Assembly: GCA_919903585.1 (NCBI GenBank)
Contig: CAKKST010000106.1
Span: forward strand, 1-18,520
DNA length: 18,520 nt
From: Nitrospiria bacterium
GTDB lineage: Bacteria > Nitrospirota > CAKKRA01 > 9FT-COMBO-42-15
Reading direction: 5' to 3'
Part shown: piece by piece, positions 13,578 through 18,520 of the stretch
How positions within the stretch are numbered: the stretch's first letter is position 1
Layout of the letters: each line of letters begins with the position of its first letter
The notes under the pieces: model-generated
What the model was told of the DNA's origin: nothing
What the model saw: the letters and a program-made list of their open reading frames with translations, nothing else
The model's database searches: none
Translations under genes and position numbers: made by a program

Positions 13578-13835
13578 CTACCCTTCGCTCCTCTTTCTTA
13601 CTATTACCTCCCATTCTTTTTCACCTGTCTTCTTCACGGCTATGATTTCATTACCCTCTTTTTCAAGGCTCCTCGGGACATTCTCGGTGGCAGGCGGATA
13701 ATCTACAATCACCTTTAGAACCTCACCATCCTCCATCTCCTCCAAGGCAAGTTTTGACTTTACAAAGGTATATGGGCATATCTCACCCTTAATATCAAGA
13801 ACCCTGTCAATCTTTGTATCTTTCTTTACTGTCAT
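13578..13835 (-). CDS. TusA/SirA-family sulfur carrier protein
   Basis: An 85-aa protein of the TusA fold. The family motif is seen in LDIKGEICPYTFVKSKLALEEM, with the persulfide-bearing Cys of CPYTFVK near residue 20, followed by GEVLKVIVDYPPATENVPRSL and a final beta strand. Such proteins pass sulfane sulfur as a Cys persulfide. It ends the - strand unit of TusA-like, DsrE-like, DUF169 and this gene, 23 nt after the DUF169 gene. The YTF residues after CP differ from the CP-P/I-P form of the upstream TusA-like protein, so the two paralogues probably have different partners. Confidence 0.9.
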   Translation of the reverse strand: MTVKKDTKIDRVLDIKGEICPYTFVKSKLALEEMEDGEVLKVIVDYPPATENVPRSLEKEGNEIIAVKKTGEKEWEVIVRKRSEG

Positions 13836-13858
13836 CTAATCTGCTCTTTTATTATTTA

Positions 13859-14434
13859 TTAATGTCCCAGCGCCTTCAGCTCGTTTATCCTTTTCACCAT
13901 ATCAGGAACCATCGGCACAGGCACAGCAAGAACCATCTCATCATCTTTATAACCAGAAAAATCTCTGGCGCCATGACATAATAATGTAAGGCTCGGCTTT
14001 TTTTCAATGTAGCACCTTGCCGTAGCCTCGCCGCACACTGCTGTCTCGCCCCTGAATGATGCGGTTATGCCTCCGAGCAGAATGGACAGCTCCATGAGCT
14101 GTCTCGGGTTTACAATAAAAAGCAGGACATCTGCATTCTCTGCATCACCCACCTGAACAGTCCTGAATTTTTCTTTAACCCTTAATTCTACCTCCACATA
14201 TTTAGGTTCCCTCAGGCCAAGGCAGAGCTCAGGGTTCGGGCATGTAAAGTCCTTTTCATTAAGATTAAACCCTTTCCCGCTAACAGCAGACTCTCGCACA
14301 AACCAGCAGTAGAACTGTCCCTCTTTAGGATGACCCTCTGCAATGTCATCCTTTAAAAGCTTTACCCCGACTATTTCGGAGTTTAGCTTCAGATATTCTT
14401 TTATAATCTTTAGGTTTTCTTTTAAATCTTCCAT
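13859..14434 (-). CDS. DUF169 family protein
   Basis: A 191-aa protein of the uncharacterised DUF169 family, recognised from EIVGVKLLKD at the N-terminus and the closing motif CHGARDFSGYKDDEMVLAVPV. It holds several Cys (FTCPNPELCLG, AVCGEATARC, LLCHGAR), which might bind metal or sulfur. Start is set at the ATG at 14434: an in-frame start at 14488 would make 18 extra residues coded by the palindromic repeat at 14445. The ribosome binding site is weak (AGAAAG). It lies inside the sulfur-carrier unit, with a DsrE-like gene before and a TusA-like gene after, so a role in sulfur or metal trafficking is suggested by context only. Confidence 0.85.
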   Translation of the reverse strand: MEDLKENLKIIKEYLKLNSEIVGVKLLKDDIAEGHPKEGQFYCWFVRESAVSGKGFNLNEKDFTCPNPELCLGLREPKYVEVELRVKEKFRTVQVGDAENADVLLFIVNPRQLMELSILLGGITASFRGETAVCGEATARCYIEKKPSLTLLCHGARDFSGYKDDEMVLAVPVPMVPDMVKRINELKALGH

Positions 14435-14444
14435 TCTTTCTATT

Positions 14445-14506
14445 TGTAGGGGCGAACCTGCGTGTTCGCCCAGATAAAGGGCAGACACATAGGTCTGCCC
14501 CCTACA
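14445..14506. repeat. Double-hairpin GTAGGGG palindromic repeat
   Basis: Outer arms TGTAGGGG (14445-14452) and CCCCTACA (14499-14506) enclose two strong hairpins, GGGCGAAC/GTTCGCCC and GGGCAGAC/GTCTGCCC. It occupies most of the 89-nt gap between the DsrE-like and DUF169 genes and creates a false upstream start for the latter. Confidence 0.85.
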
Positions 14507-14523
14507 GCTTTTTTACAAAGCCG

Positions 14524-15012
14524 TTAAATAAAATAGTTTATCCTTGCATCCCCTATGTTTGCCAAAAATGCCGCTGCGCCCGCCACCTCATCAACCTCTT
14601 CGATAAGGTCCTCTTTTTTGACACCAACTGTCTCCATTGCCATCTCGCAAACCGCGAGCTTCACACCAAGCATCTTGGCTGCTGATATGTGGTCATTTAA
14701 GGTCATAATCTTCTTGCGCCTCATCCTCTCCTTTGTTGCCCTTGCGCCAATGCCGAAGAGGTTGTATTTGGAGAGGGTGAGGCTCTCCGCACCCCCCCTC
14801 GCAAAGAAGCTGTGTATCTTCTCAAAGAAGGTTTCGCCCTCTCTCCTCGCGCCCTCTTTTGTTACGATATCAATCCCTCCGAAGGTAAAAAATACAGAGA
14901 CCTCCATGTTTAATGCCGCCCCTGCATTTATCAGTGTAAAGGCCATAAGGGCCTTATCAAGGTCGCCGCTGCACAGGACAATCGTCATCTTCTCGCTTTT
15001 TATCTCACCCAA
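14524..15012 (-). CDS. DsrE/DsrF-like (DsrE2) sulfurtransferase-type protein
   Basis: A 162-aa protein of the DsrE/F-like family. The N-terminal strand MTIVLCSGDLDKALMAFTLINAGAA and the later motif VKLAVCEMAMETVGVKKEDL match the DsrE2 group, in which the Cys of the CxMxM..G motif (near residue 121) is the sulfur-accepting residue; a second Cys lies in LCSGD. TTG at 15012 has AAGGGG about 10 nt upstream and is kept as start, though an ATG at 14988 is possible. It begins 7 nt after the TusA-like gene stops, and TusA-DsrE2 pairs are a known sulfur-transfer arrangement. Likely swaps persulfide sulfur with TusA in the cytoplasm or at the membrane. Confidence 0.9.
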   Translation of the reverse strand: MGEIKSEKMTIVLCSGDLDKALMAFTLINAGAALNMEVSVFFTFGGIDIVTKEGARREGETFFEKIHSFFARGGAESLTLSKYNLFGIGARATKERMRRKKIMTLNDHISAAKMLGVKLAVCEMAMETVGVKKEDLIEEVDEVAGAAAFLANIGDARINYFI

Positions 15013-15019
15013 TTTAACA

Positions 15020-15247
15020 TTACCCCTTCTTTATCATAAACTTTAATAGTTTATCTTCTTCAATGCACTCCGTAAACTCTACATTATTTTTCTGGCACCA
15101 GCCATATACATCTGTCTTATTATCCTTATTTGCAATCACCATAAGGGTATCCCCTGCCTGCAATTCTTTCATCTTCTGTGTCAGCTTAAGCACAGGGATG
15201 GGGCAGATCATGCCGCGAATATCCAGTGTGTCCTTTGCTTCTCCCAT
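15020..15247 (-). CDS. TusA-family sulfur carrier protein
   Basis: A 75-aa protein of the TusA fold. LDIRGMICPIPVLKLTQKMKEL carries the classic CPIPVLK motif with the persulfide Cys near residue 13; a second Cys in GWCQKNNVEF and a third in FTECIEE are extra. ATG 15247 is preferred over an in-frame GTG at 15256, which is only 2 nt from the GAGG (15262-15259). It heads the sulfur unit TusA-DsrE2-DUF169-TusA-like and follows the terminator of the tRNA gene; no clear promoter of its own was seen, so partial read-through from the tRNA promoter may matter. Confidence 0.93.
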   Translation of the reverse strand: MGEAKDTLDIRGMICPIPVLKLTQKMKELQAGDTLMVIANKDNKTDVYGWCQKNNVEFTECIEEDKLLKFMIKKG

Positions 15248-15271
15248 TTTTAACACATCCTCATATAAATG

Positions 15272-15310
15272 AAAAACCCCTTCCCACGCCCAATTTTAGT
15301 GAAGAAGGGG
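15272..15310 (-). terminator. Intrinsic terminator downstream of tRNA-Ala
   Basis: On the - strand CCCCTTC (15310-15304) pairs with GAAGGGG (15283-15277) over a loop of about 20 nt, followed directly by five T residues. It lies 23 nt after the tRNA 3' end and before the TusA-like gene. Confidence 0.7.
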
Positions 15311-15333
15311 AGCTGAATCAGTGAGAGATTTTT

Positions 15334-15409
<76 letters not shown>

Positions 15410-15419
15410 ACTGTTTGTT

Positions 15420-15449
15420 ATACTAACATTCTCTATTATTTCTTGTCAA
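15420..15449 (-). promoter_or_regulatory. Promoter of tRNA-Ala
   Basis: On the - strand TTGACA (15449-15444), an 18-nt spacer and TAGTAT (15425-15420) lie about 10 nt before the tRNA 5' end, the usual close spacing for a tRNA promoter. Confidence 0.7.
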
Positions 15450-15504
15450 GGATGAAAAAGGGAGGAAGATGAGTAAAAGGCAGTGTGTATTTTTTTTAAA
15501 GGCC

Positions 15505-16719
15505 TTAAGAATTTTTAAGGAGATAAAACAATAAAGCAAACAGCCCTGCGCCAAAGAGTATGCCTATCGGCGCAAGAAATGACCTTTTTGCCTTAAATCT
15601 TGCAGCGAGCTGCATTACACCGCCGCTTGACCTTATCATCATTACTGGCTCATAGATATTTCCTGACTTTAACTGTGATGTGTCTATCTTTATATTTGCC
15701 AATACTGTCTTTTCATTAAACTCCTTTGGCTCAGCAGATATCCATGGCTGGTCAAAGCTTATGCTGCCCCTGTATGGATAGCACCCAAGATAAGGCAGTG
15801 CAAGCTCAAATGTCCTTGTCTTGCCGCATGGAACCTTTCTCAGATCAAGGAACCGCCTCGTCTCATTAACATCAAGCCTTTTTGTCTTAGCGCCCTTTGG
15901 CCGCGCAGCCTCAATTAGCGCCTTGTATATGTCATCCTTCATTTCAAGGGCGCTCTGATACCGCTTCTCCTTTTCGTATGCCACTGCCTTTATTATTATA
16001 TCTGATGTCTTCTTCGTGATGTTTCTATTAAATATTACAGGCGGCTTAAACTCAAACGGGGTTCCCCTTGGGTCTCTGCCTGTCAGGCAATGGTGCATTG
16101 TTGCGCCGAGTGAATATATATCTGACCTCGCATCGGTCTGGCCAAGGCCGTACTGCTCAGGCGCTGCATAGCCGGGTGTGCCGAAGATATATGTGTCGCC
16201 CTTTTTCTCCTTTTTAAAAAATCGGGCTATGCCAAAGTCTATCAGCTTTACCCTGTTTTCAGGGCTTACCATTATATTGCCGGGCTTTAAATCACGGAAT
16301 ACTATCGGCCTCGGGCTCTGTATGTTCAGGAAATATAAAACCCTGCATATCTGCACCGCCCAGTTCAGCACCATCAGCTCATCAGGCAGCCGCCCCTGAT
16401 TCTCAATCAATATGTCTTCAAGGGTCTTTCCCTCCACATACTCCATCACAAGATAGGGCGTAGATCTTATTACAAAGAAGTCCTCTATTTTGGGCAGATT
16501 GGGGTGATCAAGTCTTGCTAATATCCTTGCCTCCATCTTAAACTGGTTTAAGACCTGTGTCTTTTCAGAGGTGTCAACGAAGCCGTCCTTTACCTCTTTT
16601 ATTGCAAAACGGCGTCTGTCAGCTATCCGCTCTGCCTTATAGACTGTGCTCATACCGCCATCGCCGAGAAGGCCGATGATTTTGTATCTGTTTTTTAATT
16701 TTGAACCGAGCATTAGCAT
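15505..16719 (-). CDS. Hanks-type Ser/Thr protein kinase with C-terminal tail anchor
   Basis: A 404-aa kinase with all core motifs: Gly loop LGDGGMSTVYKA (residues 18-29), catalytic Lys41 in AIKEV, Glu63 in the C helix, catalytic loop FRDLKPGN with Asp143 (Phe in place of the usual His of HRD), DFG Asp161, and APE 186-188. After the kinase domain (to about residue 280) comes a beta-rich Ig-like region (LDLRKVPCGKTRTFELAL, PWISAEP, KSGNIYEP) often attached to bacterial kinases, then one hydrophobic segment (about 379-399) and a very short tail. So nearly all of it is cytoplasmic, with no extracellular sensor. Start is uncertain: ATG at 16719 or 16713, or GTG at 16728; no ribosome binding site decides. 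An FHA-domain protein gene lies upstream on the same strand. Confidence 0.93.
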   Translation of the reverse strand: MLMLGSKLKNRYKIIGLLGDGGMSTVYKAERIADRRRFAIKEVKDGFVDTSEKTQVLNQFKMEARILARLDHPNLPKIEDFFVIRSTPYLVMEYVEGKTLEDILIENQGRLPDELMVLNWAVQICRVLYFLNIQSPRPIVFRDLKPGNIMVSPENRVKLIDFGIARFFKKEKKGDTYIFGTPGYAAPEQYGLGQTDARSDIYSLGATMHHCLTGRDPRGTPFEFKPPVIFNRNITKKTSDIIIKAVAYEKEKRYQSALEMKDDIYKALIEAARPKGAKTKRLDVNETRRFLDLRKVPCGKTRTFELALPYLGCYPYRGSISFDQPWISAEPKEFNEKTVLANIKIDTSQLKSGNIYEPVMMIRSSGGVMQLAARFKAKRSFLAPIGILFGAGLFALLFYLLKNS

Positions 16720-16744
16720 AATTATCACAATGGTAAATTTATAT

Positions 16745-16783
16745 CCCCCTCACCCCAACCCTCTCCCACAAGGGGCGAGGGGG
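16745..16783. repeat. CCCTCACCCC/CCCTCTCCC hairpin repeat
   Basis: Third copy of the element at 851 and 12289, with stem CCCTCTCCC... facing GGGGCGAGGG around ACAA. It sits in the gap between the kinase and FHA-protein genes. Confidence 0.8.
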
Positions 16784-16795
16784 CTCAAATTCTTT

Positions 16796-16833
16796 CCCCT
16801 CCCTTGATGGGAGGGGATTAAGGGGAGGGTGAA
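16796..16833. repeat. CCCCTCCCTTGATGGGAGGGG repeat
   Basis: Third copy of the element at 967 and 12246, with the same tail (ATTAAGGGGAGGGTGAAT). It lies 13 nt from the preceding repeat and 43 nt from the stop of the FHA-protein gene. Confidence 0.85.
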
Positions 16834-16876
16834 TATTGTTAACTTTCTAAAGTTGTTCACTACGGTTTACAGCAGT

Positions 16877-18520
16877 TTACAGCCTCTTCCCGCAGTTAGG
16901 GCAGAATTTGCCTGCCTTTCTAATTATCCCGTTACACGCAGGGCATCTGTCTAATTCAATATTCCTCTTCTGTGCCTTCTCGCTGTATCTAAAGATAAGC
17001 TTTGCTTTGCCGACACCGATTACATCCCCATCCTTCAGTGGCGTCGGCCCTGCAATCATCTGATGATTCAGAAAAGTCCCAAGGCCATCACTTGTGCCTT
17101 CAATAGTATATTCCCCATCTGATCTTTTTATTCGCGCATGGTACTGTGCAACACCCTCGTCCTTAAAAATAGCAATCTCATTCCTCTCATCCCTGCCTAT
17201 CCCAGCAGCATCAGACAATATAAAATCTGTTGCCTTTGACCTCCCCTGAAGCACAGAGATATGCGCCTTTTTGTATACCCTCTCCTGCTTCATTAAAGAT
17301 AGGGAAAGGAGTGAGCCCACGGCAGCAACAGGTGCAAGAAAGAGCAGGAGAGACGGCCTGCCCGGGCTTCCAAAGAGTGTTGACTCAGGCTGAAAATATC
17401 TCCTGCCTGCAAAAAGCCGTTCACCTTTATATTCTACTGATAACTGAACATTGCGGAGGTACTCGCCCTTTTTTAGTGTAAAAAATGTAACAATATATTC
17501 ATTTTTAAGCTGCGTGCCTATTGTCTCATAAAAGGCCACAAGCCTCTCGGGTGTTGGCGTGAAGAAATATTCCCCGCCGCTTTCGCCTGCCAGCCTTTTT
17601 AACTGCTCTTCTTTAACATCCTTCCCAAGTCCAATAGTGTAGATGGACATATTGTGCATGGAGGCGTACTCAACAGTATCTGAAAATGTATGTATGCCCC
17701 TGTTGCTCTTGCCGTCTGTAAGGATTATGACCGCCTTCCTGCCCGGTGCAGATGCCATATTTTCAATTGCTGAATAAAGGGCATCAAACATCGCTGTATT
17801 CCCGCCGATCTTTATCCCGGCTACCTTCTGCCTTAACAGCTCTTTATCTGATGTAGGCTCAGATATAAAATCCACCTTATCATCAAAGACTATTATGCCT
17901 GCCTTGTCCTCAGGCTCCATGAGATTTATAAATTCCAAGAGCGATGCCTTTGCCTTCTCCATCTTCTCACCCTTCATGCTTCCGCTCTTGTCAAGGATGA
18001 GCATAACAGAGATGTTCTTTTTTGCGCCTGCTGCCTTTACCCTCTCAATATTCATGGGCTCATAGACAGCGCCATTCTCCTTAATCTGCCATTTGCCCCT
18101 TGAAAGAGGTATATCCTTTATTGGCCTCCCGTCCTTATCAAGAACAGCCACATAGGCGTCCACCTTTGGATAGCCTGATAAATCAAACTGTGTGATTACA
18201 GGCCTTATCTCCTCTGCAAAGGCTGAGGCGCTTGTTATTATCAGGGCTGTAATTAATAACAGACCCTTTAACACAGTCTTTTTATAGGCAGAGGCAACAC
18301 TGCCTGCATCTTCCTGCTTCACATCAGCCTCCCTCTGCCTGTAGTGATTAAATAATAGTATCGCGCTTCCCATCCTGATAACATCACCGTTCTTTAACTC
18401 ACCACTGCTGATCTTCCTGTCATTTACATAAACCCCTGTGCCGCCGCCTGTCTCCTGCATCTCAAAGGCCTTATTGTTAACAATTATCTTTGCATGCTGC
18501 AATGCAACCCCTTCGTTTCC
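16877..18520 (-). CDS. FHA-TM-VWA-TM-FHA-zinc ribbon membrane protein (5' end outside window)
   Basis: The reading frame is open to the window edge, and its first visible residues (GNEGVALQHAKI) are already inside an FHA domain, so the true start lies beyond 18520. Numbered from codon 18502: first FHA part 1-52; hydrophobic segment 77-96 ending in a signal-peptidase-like SAFAEE; von Willebrand A domain about 164-335 with complete MIDAS (DKSGSM at 171-176, T235, D263 in LTDG); second hydrophobic segment 385-405; second FHA about 413-507 with IGRDE; C-terminal zinc ribbon CPACN...CPNCG (520-537). The VWA domain should lie outside the membrane and both FHA domains inside. It lies upstream of the kinase gene on the same strand, so it is the likely phospho-binding partner. 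Confidence 0.92.
   Translation of the reverse strand, partial: GNEGVALQHAKIIVNNKAFEMQETGGGTGVYVNDRKISSGELKNGDVIRMGSAILLFNHYRQREADVKQEDAGSVASAYKKTVLKGLLLITALIITSASAFAEEIRPVITQFDLSGYPKVDAYVAVLDKDGRPIKDIPLSRGKWQIKENGAVYEPMNIERVKAAGAKKNISVMLILDKSGSMKGEKMEKAKASLLEFINLMEPEDKAGIIVFDDKVDFISEPTSDKELLRQKVAGIKIGGNTAMFDALYSAIENMASAPGRKAVIILTDGKSNRGIHTFSDTVEYASMHNMSIYTIGLGKDVKEEQLKRLAGESGGEYFFTPTPERLVAFYETIGTQLKNEYIVTFFTLKKGEYLRNVQLSVEYKGERLFAGRRYFQPESTLFGSPGRPSLLLFLAPVAAVGSLLSLSLMKQERVYKKAHISVLQGRSKATDFILSDAAGIGRDERNEIAIFKDEGVAQYHARIKRSDGEYTIEGTSDGLGTFLNHQMIAGPTPLKDGDVIGVGKAKLIFRYSEKAQKRNIELDRCPACNGIIRKAGKFCPNCGKRL

Noticed and set aside
13511..13578. Inverted repeat GGTTCTA ... TAGAACC after the TusA-like gene
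   Set aside because: Arms are only 7 nt with a loop of about 54 nt and no T-run, so it is a poor terminator and may be chance in AT-rich DNA.
14555..15046. Plus-strand frame of 163 codons
   Set aside because: It is antisense to the DsrE2-like gene, which has clear family motifs and good spacing to its neighbours.
15503..15520. CCTTAA/TTAAGG hairpin at the kinase stop
   Set aside because: In the direction of transcription it is followed by A residues, not T, and it overlaps the stop codon, so it is not a convincing terminator.

Overview
The window looks like a chromosome segment of an anaerobic or microaerophilic Gram-negative bacterium. The signs are periplasmic and cytochrome c export signals, non-heme peroxide defence built on rubrerythrins, rubredoxin and flavodoxin, TusA/DsrE sulfur carriers, moderate GC content, and many dispersed palindromic repeats of the kind common in Nitrospirota and deltaproteobacterial lineages. 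The phylum is an inference and cannot be fixed from sequence reading alone. No integrase, transposase, CRISPR array or phage gene was seen. The only mobile-looking DNA is the set of short palindromic repeats.

Layout, left to right. 1-309: a gene-free leader with a possible promoter and a double-hairpin repeat. 310-837: a membrane-anchored single-heme cytochrome c. 1038-5253: a tight + strand operon with an ABC ATPase, an ABC-2 permease, a GldG-like extracytoplasmic protein and a DUF4340 protein, resembling the GldA/GldF/GldG transporter family. 5254-5735: a repeat-rich intergenic stretch. 5736-9298: a two-gene, 4-nt-overlapping unit of a periplasmic amino-acid-type binding protein and a large membrane protein with a spermidine-synthase-like domain that seems to lack the polyamine catalytic aspartates and carries a translated intergenic repeat.

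9347-12775 is an oxidative-stress cluster: a Fur-family, PerR-like regulator whose strong promoter overlaps a 45-bp near-perfect palindrome (probable autoregulatory operator), a rubredoxin-less rubrerythrin, a cupin, a second rubrerythrin with a rubredoxin tail behind its own promoter and a long leader, a rubredoxin-domain protein, a bacterioferritin-like protein and a flavodoxin. Together they form an electron chain and iron-storage set for removing peroxide and oxygen without catalase, presumably under control of the first gene.

12778-18520 is all on the - strand. It holds a DUF4388/PATAN protein, a sulfur-carrier group (TusA-like, DsrE2-like, DUF169, TusA-like), tRNA-Ala(GGC) with its own promoter and terminator, a C-tail-anchored Hanks-type Ser/Thr kinase, and a partial gene for an FHA-TM-VWA-TM-FHA-zinc ribbon protein that runs off the right edge. 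The kinase and the FHA protein probably form one signalling unit.

At least four palindromic repeat families sit between genes throughout, and one has entered a coding frame.
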